A stretch of 60,000 nt of DNA. Origin: Membranipora membranacea. Its lineage: Eukaryota; Bryozoa; Gymnolaemata; Cheilostomatida; Membraniporidae. The notes beneath the pieces were generated by a model that worked only from the letters and a program-made list of their open reading frames with translations, was not told the origin of the DNA and searched no databases. Location of the stretch: NCBI GenBank assembly GCA_914767715.1, contig OU612067.1, forward strand, positions 25,396,162 to 25,456,161, written 5' to 3'. Within the stretch, counting starts at the first letter, position 1. Every line of letters starts with the position of its first letter. A program made the position numbers and the translations under genes. This document shows, in pieces, positions 1-14,000 of this stretch.

Positions 1-1712
1 ATTCATCAATGCAATTAAGTGACTCAGAAATTGTTTGTAGGAGCACTTCAGAAAAGTCAATCATCCAGTTTTCAGAAACACGGACCAGATTATCATCACA
101 ACTCTCCTCAAGACAACATGTACATCTCATTAAACCTTATAAATTTTTTTATCAATGCATGCATATCAGCAAGGTGGAGCAGATACATCAGTACTACTGG
201 CACTGTATTTGAATTCACATGTTGAGAGCATATCACCGACAGGATAGGGTTACACTGATAGAAAACAAAAAATTCTCTCAGCTTGCGATTGATACTTAGT
301 TATGTCAACACTTAAACCAACTTATAACTTCCTGAGCAAACACAGCGTCTGAATTACAGTTACACTCGGGGCATATAATTGATGCTTACCTTATCGATAT
401 CAGCCCATGCTCCAACCTTTCTTAAAAGAGTGACTGCCTCCTTGGTTTTCTTGAATTCCTCGACCTTATCAGACACAACAAGAGGTACCTCTGGGATTCC
501 TTCAATTCTGTGTCCCTTAGCCATAACGAGGGCTGGTACACCTAATCAACACAAAAATTGACATTTTATTTACGTTCCAAGGTTACTTTATTGTAGCAGA
601 TTCGGTAAATTTTAAGGAGCACTTCAGAAAAGGTAATCATCCAGTTTTTCAGAAACACGGACCAGATTATCATCACTACGCTCCTTTAGGCAACAAGTAT
701 ATACAATCAACATAGAAAAATGTTGATACAACTTACTTTTTTTTTAATTTTAACCACTACAACTTACTCCTATGAAATATGTCAAGCCAAGCTTGAAATT
801 TGAGGGCCAACACTTATAATTAAGTGGTGTTACGATTTATTGTAGCCTTACCAGTAGCGGCGATACAGCTGGTCATGGCAAATCTCTTCTGTGTGACATT
901 GACCTTTCCGTGCCATCTTCTCCATGTCTTGGTAGGAGCGAACATACGTCCACCTCTGCACATGTTACCGAAGGCTCCCTGTCCGGATCTGTGGGTACCA
1001 CTTCCACGTACACGAGGAATACGAGCAACAGCACTTCCAGTACCCCATGATTCAGCACTAGTCTGGTGTCCTGATAAAAGTCCAAGTCAAATTGTCATTT
1101 AGTTTATGTTCAACAAAGACATCTCGTTTTACGAGACACTGCGAATTTTAAGGAGTTCTTCAGAAAAGGTAATCATCCAGTATTCAGAAACACGGACCAG
1201 ATTATCATCACAACTCTCCCCAGGGCAATATGTATACATATCATTCAAACTTAATTACCAAATACATTTGACCAATGCATGCATACACACCCTCAATTAT
1301 TCTACCAACTCACCAGCGCCCTTTGAAACAGCGAATGGTTGTCTGCTGTTCTTTCTGACGTTGGTGTGAACAAACTGTACTACATCAGGTCTGACTGGAG
1401 CTCTGAAAACAGCAGGCAGCTGAACTGTAGTGTTTGTTGCCTCATTCTTCTCACTGTACACTGATACCATAGGCCGCGCAGCCTGAAAATATATCAAGTG
1501 TTACGATTTTCAATGAAATCAAATGAATGAAAAAAATGTATGTATGATGTATTATTGTTGCCTAATGCAGCATCTCGTCAATTTACAATAAAAATCCTCA
1601 ATACTGCAGTGAAACATGGATATGTATCATTTCAATGACACACAGTGTGATTGCTATCTTTCACAGTGAATAACTTTTAAGCATGCCGTCTTTATTGTAA
1701 AATACATACCAT
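1..1712 (-). CDS. RPL4: Ribosomal protein uL4 (RPL4), copy A, 3' part beyond window
   Basis: Large-subunit ribosomal protein uL4. Minus-strand exons: 1710-1712 (the ATG alone, followed by GTATGT), 1314-1482 (begins [12 protein letters not shown]), 852-1070 ([11 protein letters not shown], then [17 protein letters not shown]) and 390-541 ([25 protein letters not shown]). All joins have consensus GT-AG and keep the frame. The hallmark uL4 loop segments are conserved. Exons 5-7 would lie before position 1; the window opens in intron 4. Each complete intron except the first holds a SNORD18-type snoRNA. The exons match RPL4-B except for rare substitutions, and intron 2 lacks a 7-base insertion present in copy B. 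Identification is very secure. Whether this is a second gene or the other haplotype is not decidable here. Confidence 0.95.
40..107 (-). ncRNA. SNORD18: SNORD18 (U18) C/D snoRNA in RPL4-A intron 4
   Basis: On the minus strand: C box GTGATGA (93-99), guide GGTCCGTGTTT directly before D' CTGA (72-75), C' GGATGAT, D box CTGA (48-51), and a short terminal stem GGAG/CTCC. The guide is the vertebrate U18 element, known to direct 2'-O-methylation of 28S rRNA (A1313 in human numbering). Host gene and intronic location agree with U18 in other animals. Confidence 0.9.
616..684 (-). ncRNA. SNORD18: SNORD18 (U18) C/D snoRNA in RPL4-A intron 3
   Basis: Same box order and same guide GGTCCGTGTTTCTGA as the intron 4 copy. 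The terminal stem here is GGAGC/GCTCC, the best of the set. Confidence 0.92.
1152..1219 (-). ncRNA. SNORD18: SNORD18 (U18) C/D snoRNA in RPL4-A intron 2
   Basis: C box GTGATGA, guide GGTCCGTGTTTCTGA, C' GGATGAT and D box CTGA, closed by GGAGAGTT/AACTCC. Paralogue of the intron 3 and 4 snoRNAs. Confidence 0.9.
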
Positions 1713-1755
1713 TTTTGGGGACAATTGGGAGGGCACTCCTAAAATGCGTGTGCTA

Positions 1756-1812
1756 AGATGGCTGCAGCGTGTTAAAAAGGAAGGACCACAAGTCCAAGCG
1801 GAAACTATATAA
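1756..1812 (-). promoter_or_regulatory. RPL4-A core promoter: TATA, TOP tract, YY1-like site
   Basis: Reading the minus strand: TTATATAG (1805-1812), then about 25 nt later the pyrimidine tract TCCTTCCTTTTT (1774-1785), a plausible TOP-type start for a ribosomal-protein mRNA, then GCCATCTT (near 1756-1763), the YY1-type motif common in ribosomal-protein 5' ends. The ATG follows at 1712. The start site is inferred from spacing only. Confidence 0.6.
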
Positions 1813-1962
1813 GATGTTAAAGTGTGGTGTCACGTGGCCTAAGTTTTCTTATGAATACTCATGAAAGCATAACTCCCACACTTTGCTACAAAATTAATAA
1901 ACCAATACAGTGAGGGTAAATAACTCCTATAAATAGGGAAACCTTGGTTGTCTCCGCGCTCA

Positions 1963-1995
1963 GAGCAGGGAGGGTTTATTCCACCCTCCCTGCTC
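1963..1995 (-). terminator. Hairpin with poly(A) signal in its loop, end of DG-like-A
   Basis: Perfect 12-bp arms (1963-1974 gagcagggaggg; 1984-1995) enclose a 9-nt loop that reads AATAAA on the minus strand (1975-1980). It lies about 100 nt past the dystroglycan-like stop codon and about 180 nt before the RPL4 start, so it is the likely 3' end signal of the receptor mRNA. Confidence 0.55.
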
Positions 1996-2076
1996 AGACC
2001 AAGCGAGGGTTTGGTAGGTATGTAAGTGTGTAGTTTTCATGGATTGATAGTAGTCATTCAACGTGAGCTGATTTCC

Positions 2077-5000
2077 TTATTTCATTAAACAAGCCTTCGG
2101 GAGGACCGGAGCTCGAGGTCTGTACAGCTGGTCCTCACCCCCATCTAGTCTCGACTTTCCTCGGTACTTCTGTCTGCTGCGGAGCACAACGACAGCGATA
2201 ATAACTACTATCAGTAAAATCAACAAGATAACTAGAGGTATCGCTATCTTCTGAGCTAACAGCGGGTCGCGCGTCCTCACCCCCCTAGAACCCTGTGTGG
2301 TGCCCTGAGGCTCAGGGCTGGTGGTGAGAGAGGTACTGGTCACTTTCTGTGTGGTAGTAGTTAACTGCTGAGTAGTGGTCGGATCGATTGGTTTCTGTGT
2401 AGTAGTTGGGAAAACAGGAAAACCAGCGCAGATCCCAACTAACTCTAAATTGATACTCTGAATGAGATATTGTGGTAGTGAGGATACAAAGTTATTGTTG
2501 AGTCTCTGATATAAGGATCTTATATCTTCTATAGGGCAAGTATAAGGTGACTTTATAGTGTTATTACTCCATCTGATGGTGAGAAACTCTCCAGTAATAT
2601 CCACCAATGTAATATCAGATTTTGCAGAATTAAAGTATTGTGTAACGTTTCCAATCCACCAGTCGATGTGCTGAGCTTCTCTCGTAAACAGAGTTAGATC
2701 AGTGACGATTGTCATGACAAACATGTGTGAAACTGTAGCCAGAGATTCTAAATCTATCAGTATGGCGATAGGGGTGTTTGTGTAGAGCCCCGCACCGTCT
2801 CTAGCTCTGAGTATATATGTTTGGTTAGTTGGTCCGGTGTAGTATGGACTTACAGGAGTACCGTATAGACTCTGTCTCTGAACATCAAACTGAAGCCAGT
2901 TAGTACGCTGTAATACCTGCAGACAATGTCAAATAAACATGGAGTTGTCTACCACCAACAGGGCAAGCATTCATACTTTTGCGAAAAATTCATATGCTTA
3001 ATTATTTGTGGGTTGGCGGTAAATATTCATCATTAAAAACTACTTGGGGGATACAACCGTTATCTCATTGTACCTTGCATTGTTTGAAAAAGAACAACCA
3101 CAACTGAACCCAATCAGATGGACGATGACATTTTTATTTTTATTTGTATACACTAAACAGTGACCAGCGATGTAACCATGTTATCACATAAAAGGGCATC
3201 TACCAAACAATTAAACTGGTAGAGCACTGAGCAGCAGTCATGGAACCCTGGCTAAGTGCTTGCATACTCACAATCCCATTAGAGTCGAGCAGAGTAAGAT
3301 TGAGTCTACGAGTCGGACCATCCTGATAATCATAGAATGTACTCTCAGGTACTGTATACTCCCTATATATGCCAGCAGACCATGTCTGTGTCGGTACAGG
3401 ATTGAGAACTACTGGGAATACTGGGGGTGTCGCTATAAAACAAAATTGACCAAATATTATATTATCATAAAGTGCTCAAAGCTAGGACTGTCATAAGAAA
3501 AATCTAGAAAAAAATATGACTGATAAGAGACCTGTGGTGGATTATCAGTGCGATTGATTAATGCAAGGACTATGCACACTAAACAAGGATCAAGCAGTAA
3601 GAAATTGAGACTTTATTATCTGAAAATTGGTAAAATATGGTCACAATATTATCCCAATCTTTTAATGTAAATTTCACTTGCATACCTCATGTCCAATATG
3701 CTATTGACAATGTATCATATTCTAACACTCACTAGTAGTAGTAGTCGATGTAGTAGTCGTAGGTGTGGTGGTTGTAGGAGTTGATGTTGTGGGTGTTGTA
3801 GTAACTGTAGTACTTTGTGTTGTGGTACTAGTAGTATATTCACTACAAACTCTGATAAGCTTCAGATCTACTGAACTGATCTCATACTGAGACAGGCTGG
3901 CCAGCAGACCGCCCCCGCTTATCACATCATACTGTCTGTAGATCTCAGCACCAGGACAGCGGTAAGGCGGCTCTATACTGCTGATAGTGTTGTTAGACCA
4001 GCTAATAATAACAGAGCCTTCCGTGACTCCAGCTAGTGTGACGGAGGATTTATCTGCTCCTGAGAGACGTGTAACGTTACCGAGCCACCAGAGGGTGTGT
4101 GAGAGCTCACTAGTGAACAGGGTATAGTCAGTGACGATTCTCATCTCAAAGGCATGGCTGACTCTCAGAAGGTTAGCTGAGCTGACGATCACAGATATTT
4201 CAGCAGTGACTGAGTTATCGTTAGAGTCTATCGCTCTCAGCCTGTAGTCTGATACGGCAGCTCCACTCCAGAGAGGAGTGACTGCCACACCGTACAGAGT
4301 CTGACGGGGAGCATCCAGCTGTATCCATGTGCTCTTAGGTAACATCTGTAATATTAAATATACACCATAATCCTACATGGTTAAAAAACGACCTGGATAG
4401 TCAGTATTTTGAGGCATTGAGATCATTGACAAAGGGTCAGAAGACAAAGTGTGAGAAATATAGGGGTATCTTTACTCTAAAAGTGGGCTTTCAACTTGCA
4501 TATTAAAACTATGTTAATTACATTTTTATTTATCAAGCGTTCAACCACAATTAACACAAACACATCCTTTGACTTCATTTTATTATAAAGAGAGGCTTAT
4601 TCAGAAACAAGACTCCCAAACTTGGAGTTGTCTACATTTGTTTCACATGCCCAAGATGAAAATAGAACATCCTCATTATGAGACCTGATCAAATAATAAA
4701 TAAATGAACTATGCATCAGCTCATGACCGAGAACAGAGAGAACTTGTATACTAACCTGATCGTTACTATTGAGTAGTTGCAGGGTAAGTTGTCTGGTATT
4801 ACCATCCTGTATATCAGTGAACGTGTTCTCCGGTATAGTGTACTCAAAGTACACACCTTCCTCTACTGTCAGAGGTGGTATAGGTGAGCTCACCACAGGT
4901 AAGGGGTTTGGGGTGGCTACAATATGAAAAAAAATGGTGAAAATATATACAGCAGAGAGCAATACTTTAATTAATTGCTGAACTAAGATTATACCTAGAA

Positions 5001-8000
5001 TCATCAGCGCAACGAGTTGTCGGACAGAATGGGTGTGCAAGAGTTAAAGGGGCACAATGATTTACATCACATCATTGTTATATCAGACGGTATACCAACA
5101 ATCCACCCATGTTCTAGCATCAACATGATTGATATCAAATATAAGATAGTAGGTTCACTTACTAGTAGTGGTTGTAGGCGTTGTTGTTGTGGTTGGAGTA
5201 GTTGTAGTGGTAGGAGTTGTAGTTGTTGTTGTTTTGTGGTAGTACTAGTACTTGTACTCTGTGTTGTGGTGCTTGTTGTGAAACCCTCACATATTCCTTG
5301 TAGACTGAGAGTCTGTGAGGAGATAAGGTACTGATTGAGAGACGCTTTGAACGCCTCCTCATTCACTCTATCAAATAACTCATAGATTATCTCAAGAGGG
5401 CCAGTTAGGTGCAGTAATGCCTCTTTTCAGGATAAAAGCCAAATCCACACACATCCTTTTTCTTTAGTGGAATTGTGGTTTGCTGATTCCGCTTCAAGTC
5501 CCAAAACCACACTCTAAATTTTCATTTAGTAGTTTTGTGGTGTCCTAGTTCAAATTCAAGATCAAAACCCACACTGTTTTTATTTGAAATGTGGATTTGT
5601 AGAAAAGTCTAGAACGCTAGATCAATTTCAAGATGAAATTCCACATGGATTTGCCCTCACTTGAATAGAACAAATGAAAGTGAACACAACTTTATTATGT
5701 CACAGACATCGATATTGTTTGAGGTCAAACCAGCATCAGTGAACATGTGTGAGGTCTGTGTATATAAAATTGTGGGAATTCTATAGCCTAAGATAATTCA
5801 CTGCATTTTTCATATGGGAATCTAATGCTGCCCCAACAATGAATACTTCAGAAAGGTAGAATTTTATTCTCAGACTGAATTTCAATTTGGATCATGGATT
5901 TTGTGGTTTTGTGGAATTTACTTTATGTCATCATCTGCAGTTACATCCACATATCCACAAACGATGGAGTTGATTCGACATCATCGTATTGAACTTAGTG
6001 TGAGCAGAGACTCCCTGGTGTGAGTGAGTATAGAAGCATTGTGTACTGTTCAGCTGTAACATTGACTTGTTTTGGTGAGTGACTCCATAGATAGTAGCTG
6101 TCTATATTTATATATGTTATGTATATAATTTATTAAGTTAATGATTTAATGTTGATGACGATGAGTCAGTGGGCATGTATGAGAATCATCTCATCATCAT
6201 TATCTTAGTTAGTAGGCTTAGTGCATGAGATAAGTTTACACACCATTGATATTAATTAAATACACAAACCAGGGCTTTCAACTTTGACTATGACTGAGTC
6301 ACTCCTCATAATTACCGAAAGCTATTCTTAGCTTTCGAGTAATTATCTACACAAGCCTAGGACATTGATTGAGACAGGACATACTTGGATGGATATATAA
6401 GACGGGGTTGAGAAAAGAGACCTCCCTTACCCTGACTGACTGCTTGACCTACTGTGCATAGCTTTTACATACATCTGTATCTGGTAATTATTTATGAACA
6501 CTGACACTCATCCTTATAGCCGACAGATATAAACCTTAGCTGTTCTAAGTTGAACCACCTTGTATTAGTATCCAACCACGTATCACAGTGCACTATATCT
6601 CCTCAAGCTATTATTATATTAATTTTAGCAAGGAGAACCCAATGATGAATGAACTCCCTCCTTCATTGGAGTACCACTACTCTTTGTTTTTATTATTTTG
6701 ATTTTTATTCATCATTCATCTATCAATCGACATCGTCCTCGTGGTTTTGTTGATTCATGATGATTGATGTCATAATTTAGTTGTCATTTGTATGTGTGTG
6801 TTATACCATTCTCCCTGGTTATACTAACCGATATGTTGGCGCTGATTCATTTGTGGATGGGGAGAAGAAAAGCTAATGTCAGGTCAATGATACTTTCAGG
6901 AATGTACTTTTGACCTTGGAAGTACTTTTTGGTCTGTTTCTCATATAATATATATTATGATAAATGAGGTCCCCCACAAATGATCAATAGCGCAATTGAT
7001 AGAGTGCCTGTCTAGTAATTTAAGAATTGTGGGTACTATATCACATCTGGTCATTGACTTTTTATCTTATGCAATATTCCACATTAATAAGTTTGCAGAG
7101 GTCAAACTTTGACCGTTTAAGGTACTTTCCTGAAAGTCCAATGACCTGGCATTATCTCTTCTTCTCCCCCTCATTTTGATTATAATCAGTTCCTAGTACC
7201 AGTAGATATAGGCATGAAGTTACAGGTAGTACTTCTACTCAAAGTCAAAGTGAACCATCATTTTTAGGTCTAATTTAAAAACTCCTTGAATTGAGTTGAG
7301 CAAAGTCAAAGTCTTCCAACTGACATGACTGATAACGAGGCAACAATCATATCAAACAATTATTATCAGGTCCTGAAGCCTGGGTGTATAATTTTATGTG
7401 AGTATTCTATTCTAAACAATACAAATCCTACTCTCTAGTAAGCTTGGGCTTACAACATATATTACCCTGTTTGGTGGCTTCTGGTGGGCGGTTCCTGAAC
7501 ATGGACAAATTATAGGCTTTCAAGCCTTGGGAGCCCATGACTTGACTCACCAGATGTTAGGCAGCAATTAGGCCTAATTTTCATATGAAAAATTGATAGG
7601 CCTGTACATTTGTTTCAAAAAATCACAATAACTCATTGTTGTTGTTTTCTATCAATTTTGGATACGTGCGATTGTATAGACATTGTGAACCAAATTATAT
7701 AGGTAACTGTTATTAGGATGTTAGCGGAGGAATTTGTATTAACTCTGCCGTTGACTTCTTGTGCACAATGGAAGACAACTACAATGTTATGTTATGAGAG
7801 CCCCTAGTTTGTGCTCAAATTAACCATGATGAAAAGAGTGTGGAGTGATGTATTTAAAGCTAATGGACAAAGAATGAGTTGGGAGACTAATGGATGCAAG
7901 ATTTGGAATCTCCATGCTCCATCACATCTGCCCACCATTTTGCAGGGCTATAGGTATCACAATCTGTGCTCAGCTGCAGAATAAGTAGTGGAGAGTAGAG

Positions 8001-11000
8001 AAAACATCTCAAGAAAAATCAACCTCTTTAAACTATAATCTCATTGTCTGTGTGACGCTACAATGACAAACGGAAGGTGAATCAATACTGTCATGAATGG
8101 ATGTGTTTTTTTGTGCACCAGCCGAGCTCTTATTTCAGTGTGTTATTTGTTTGTAGCACGTTTGGAGTTCCACATTGACGACCACCTACCTTTTAGGAGG
8201 AGGGCCTTTGTACACTACCAAACTATCTACTCTGCAGTCTTTTCTCAGCTCGGATGTGTAAGTAAATAAGCACAAAGCTAGAAAAACCAACTAGTTTAAA
8301 CTATAATCTCATTGTCTGTGTGACGCTACAATGACAAACAGGAGGTGAATAAATCCTGTCATTAATGGATGTGTTTTTTTGTGCACCAGCCGAGCTCTTA
8401 TTTCAGTGTGTTATTTGTTTGTAGCACATTTGGAGTTCCACATTGACGACCACCTACCTTTTAGGAGGAGGGCCTTTGTACACTACCAAACTATCTACTC
8501 TGCAGTCTTTTCTCAGCTCCGCTGTGTAAGTTATCTCTCCTCCTATTTTATTACACCACCGCAAATATGTAATGAAGCATGGAAATTCCAACTCTGGCAT
8601 CCATGATTCTCTCAACCTATTCCTTGTCCAAAAGCCTTTAATGGATGGCAAAGATCATAGCTCGAAAACTGTACACATGAATTATTAATATGAGCTAAAC
8701 TATATAGTAGTAAAGACATATGAATATGATTGAGGAGAGAATGAAGGCCTCCACATGATGATAATAATTGTAATTTGTAAAATTGGCAGGTTTCCAGATT
8801 GACAATTTTCCCCAGAGAATCAAAAACCCGCATGTATTATAGCTATCGTTGAAATGTCCCCTCTGTTTATCCTTACTCTGTGGTATTATCTATTATTTAT
8901 AGAAAAAAAATATAGATGGAACATCAAAAACAAAACATGAAGTCACTTAACAAACTGGCCAAAATGCTTGCTTGAATGGAATTGTGTGCTTGTACATTGC
9001 TTTTCATCATTGTGTTTTATCTCCAACCTGTTTATTGTCATCTCTAGGTTTGGCAACTGCGTACCAGGAGAGGATTGCTCCGGATTGAGTTACTTTGATA
9101 GTTGTTGACTCAGAGGTAGAATTGTGTGGTCGGTGAGTTGTACATTATTATCAATTTAGCTTTTAGAGTCGAAAACAAGCTTTTTACCTACCCATTGATG
9201 CTTCTGCTTTAGTTGATTGGGGCACCAGCGACACAATTCCAAATTTCAACTATGTGTTTGGTGTTTTTCATAGATACTAGTAACTCAGATTTCAGACGTT
9301 TAATCAGTCAACTCCATCAAAGAGTCATTGACATGGCCACAGAATATTATAATATTGTTGATACATTGATATGAAACAGATGAGAGGGAATATGATTATT
9401 TGATTTGATCTACTCCAGTGCTGCCGACCCATAGTAGTCTTATTATTGTCAAATTTAACATAACTTATATACATTATATATGGTACACATAAGTGATGTT
9501 TAAAAACGTAATATATAAGACGACTTGTATGCACAGGGGTTCTGAGGAGTAGACTCACTAGAAGAAGGCCTAGCTGTAAATGTAGTTGTTTTGGATAAAG
9601 TAACTTCCGTTTTCTGTTATAGTTGCCTTGACCAAGGTGACAGTTTTAAAAACCTTTGGAGTGCATAATTTTTTTTGACAGGCTTATAGTGTCTGAAAAC
9701 TGGTGCCTGAGATCCATATATGGGCAAAGACAACTACAAATAACTGTTGACAAGAATATATTATTTTATTCTTGTGCCATCACAAAGATAAATTACAGCT
9801 TGCGGGGAATCTGAAACCTAAAATAAATTGATTCAAGTGCAGTCTACAGGACTGGTGTCTAGGTTAAAAAACAAGTTTCCTAGCTTCCTTTTCACTTATA
9901 TTCATGAAACTGTAAACTGGATTGACTTATCAGTAAGCCTGCAAATTATTGGATAAAGTCTTAAATATTGCAATATCTTCAATGGGGTTGTGTTGGGAGT
10001 TGTCCCTCATAATAGGGAGCACCGGACAGATGAGAGAGTCAGAGAAATCATGGTAGAAACAAATTGCTAAGATATTCATAGGCGTCTTATGTTATTATAT
10101 ATCATTAAATGTCATATTTATTATAATATAAAAGTAAAAAGGTCGTCCAGTTTTGAATTTTAAATCTTATAAAACTCTCAACTGAAAAAGTGGGTTCCGG
10201 ATGACATAGGTCTATTATAATATATTGAATTTCATCGTAAAAATATTTTGATATTTAATTCAATAACTTAATATGGGTATGGAACTGTTTTGTAAATTAT
10301 GTAATCGCACTACATATTTCTGGACACCTTCCTTCCTAGCACTGAATTTAATTTTCAATGAGGAGATTTTAGGTCATGGTCAAGGCCATGCCTCGCCTAG
10401 GATACTGACTTGAGAACTACTGGTCCGATTCCCTTGATTTTTCATACTAATTGTAGCTATTCCTTGTTTAGCAATTTCCAAACCCTCGTTTGTCTTAAAT
10501 TTATTTTCTTATGTATTTTATGGCAATTAATATAATTTAAGCCACCAGTGCCCATGCAAAAGAATAGGAGCTGTCAGTAACTGGGAGCATCTGGCTCAGA
10601 CGCCTCACAGCCATTTATTTGTATCGAACAAAGATTGGCAGCGCTAAATAGTCCCAATAATATTAGTTTGTGGTAATTAATCCTAGGAACAAGCCTTGAC
10701 ATGAATTCCAAGTACTAGAGAAGGAAAGTTCTATAATAACAGACAGGAATTGAGAAGCCAGCTTTTGAACTGTTGTAAAATACTCCGCAAAAGCTGAGTC
10801 TATGTTATATGCAATTGAAATCTTTATCGTTACAGGGTCAGGTTCTTCAACTAGCCATGGTACTCCAGGCAGCCAAGAATGCTGTCCACAAACCTGTAGA
10901 GTCAGCACTCGAGTACAATGTTTATCAGTGTCAGATTGAGGAGGCAATAGCCATTATGGACTACATTACCAGAGAGAAAAGGCAGTTGATGGGAATCACT

Positions 11001-14000
11001 GGTGTGGCAGAAAAGGTAAGATAATCCCACTTAACATCCCAACATAACTATGTGTTCTGGCTAAGGACATTCATCTCATCAATGGGCATAAACATCATTG
11101 CAGGAAAGCTATGCCTGGATTAAGCTGACTCTTCCTGAGACCAGGGAGGGGGCTGAGACAGTTCACTATAATCCAGCGCCCTTGTCACTAGTCTTTTAAT
11201 TTTTGCATCCAGCATTCACCGAAATTCACCAAAATTTGAAAGTGAATCATATTTTACTAGTTGCTGAAACTGAGAACAGTGCTTAAGGGTATTAAATGTT
11301 TCACATAGGAAAGTCTAAGCTTAAAGGGCAACCAAGGTTTCAAACAACTTCTCATTGATGGCCATTGATTAATAGCAGATTGCTCCTTCTGCATGGGGAA
11401 AAAGACAAAATATAATTCGGATGATTATTCAGCCAGAATTCTTGTGAAACATTTCTTCCATCAGGGTACTCAAACTCATCTAAAAGAGAATACCACATAG
11501 CAGTTTCCTGTTCCTGTTATTATTTAGCCTGTGCTCTATAATTATTACAGCAAAGTCTTGGAACCTCCCCTAAACTGAAGTGTTACCCAGCTTAGAGTCA
11601 GCAACTACTTTGAGTTTTGCATCGCGTAATGCACAAAGCTGATGCTGCCCAGCACATTATTTGCTACCCATTAATGCATTGCTGCGAAACCTTGGTTGCC
11701 CTTTAAATCAAGGCCTACATCGTGAAATCTTGTACTAGGTTGTGAAATAATATCTCTAATTGATTTGAATTGAACCTTCCATCAACAAAAAGCTAGAATT
11801 GTATTGGTGATTGGGTATATGTCAAGTCTTTAGGCAGGAATCTGCCTTAAAGGGCAACCAAGGTTTCAAAGAACTTTTCATTGATGGCCATTGATTAATA
11901 GCAGATTGCACCTTCTGCATGGGGAAAAAGACAAAATCTAATTCGGATGATTATTCAGCCAGAATTCTTGTGAAACATTTCTTCCATCAGGCACTCAAAC
12001 TCAACTAAAAGAGAATACCACATAGCAGTTTCCTGTTCCTGTTATTATTTAGCCTGTGCTCTATAATTATTACAGCAAAGTCTTGGAACCTCCCCTAAAC
12101 TGAAGTGTTACCCAGCTTAGAGTCAGCAACTACTTTGAGTTTTGCATCGCGTAATGCACAAAGCTGATGCTTCCCAGCACATTATTTCCTACCCATTAAT
12201 GCATTGCTGCGAAACCTTGGTTGCCCTTTAAATGGCAACCAAGGTTTCGCAGCAATGCATTAATGGGTAGCAAATAATGTGCTGGGCAGCATCAGCTTTG
12301 TGCATTACGCGATGCAGAACTCAAAGTAGGCGCTGACTCTAAGCTGGGTAACACTTCAGTTTAGGGGAGGTTCCAAGACTTTGCTGTAATAATTATAGAG
12401 CACAGGCTAAATAATAACAGGAACAGGAAACTGCTATGTGGTATTCTATTTTAGCTGAGTTTGAGTACCTGATGGAAGAAATGTTTCACAAGAATTCTGG
12501 CTGAATAATCATCCGAATTATATTTTGTCTTTTTCCCCATGCAGAAGGTGCAATCTGCTATTAATCAATGGTCATCAATGAGAAGTTGTTTGAAACCTTG
12601 GTTGCCCTTTAAGTTATCACTTATGCTACGTACAGCATGAAAACTGCTGATTTCTCTCACAGTTCTTATTCTGAATTTACATTATTAGTTCTTGGAGTTT
12701 TGGTGACTATGAGGAGACCCAAAATAATATGTGAGGAAATTTAGACAAGAACAACAGACATGGCTTGTGTAAAAGTGTTAGCTAGCCATTTTCACCCAAT
12801 ATAAGAAAACGTGTCAAGAAACACATGATTTCCTTTAGAGCACCCATGAAATTAAGATTCAAAAACAATCTTACTCTCTTGGATTACCAGAAACTGCGTT
12901 ATCAGGCATTGAAATTGACTCTTTCAACATCCACTCATGAGATTGGAGAGTCCATGTGTGAGGTCAAATCAGGAGTTTCGAGCAATATTCCAGATTTTTT
13001 GTATATGGCACTGTTAAAGTCAAAACAAAGTGGGGTAAATCTCCTTCATTTTTTGTACATTGGGATGCCTCTTTAAAGGGCAACCAGGGTTTCAAACACC
13101 TTCTCATTGGCCCTCATTGATTAATAGCAGATTGCACCTTCTGCAGAGGGAAAAAGACAAATCTGATTCGGATGATTATTCAGCCAGAATTCTTCTGAAA
13201 CATTTCTTCCATCAGGTACTCAAACTCAGCTAAAAGAGAATACCACAGAGCAGTTTCCTATTCCTGTTATTATTTAGCCTGTGCTCTATTATTGTTACAG
13301 CAATGTCTTGGAACCTCCCATAAACCGAAGTGTTACCCAGCTTAGAGTCAGCAACTAGTTTGAGTTTTGCATCGCGTAATGCACAAAGCTGATGCTGCCT
13401 AGCACATTATTTACTACCGATTAATGCATTGCTACGAAACCTTGGTCGCCCTTTAATGGCACAAGCTATGATTGATTAAACTCTTTTCATTACTTTTGGT
13501 GGTACTACAAGACTCCAAGTTTGAAATGTTAGACATAATATACGAATGTGTATGCTATGCAAAGCTGGCAAGCGTCAGCTAGGCCTTACTTTGATAAGTT
13601 GTGACTTCAGTTCTAGTTGTCTGATTGTGCTGTTTCTGGGCTCATTAGGTCTATTTGTTGTTGTTTAGGTCATGTGTTACAAATAATTCAATCATTTCTC
13701 TTTATTTTGAAGATGGGCCTGGACAGTATGTTCAATGAAAAAGACATAATGGCTGACCCGAAGAGGCAACTTGTCCGCCTGTTTAAAATGAAAGAAACTG
13801 AACTGATTACAAGGGACTTCGCTAACAACGGCTTAGTGCCAGTTCAAGGCAAGGCCACCGCTGAACAGGCCAAAAACTTCATCAAATGGCTTGTACATCT
13901 TGGCTTTGGGATAATGAAGCAAGGCAAGCAGCGCCGGTCAGTGGTCTTCAAAAGACATGACAAAAACAAACTTTCTCAGGCCTGTCTTGATGTCATTAAT

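Noticed and set aside
1483-1709. A U16-type snoRNA in RPL4 intron 1
   Set aside because: No paired C and D boxes or terminal stem found.
10663-10947. Minus-strand 94-codon frame
   Set aside because: Overlaps the better supported plus-strand exon 10836-11015, which has both splice sites; no family resemblance.
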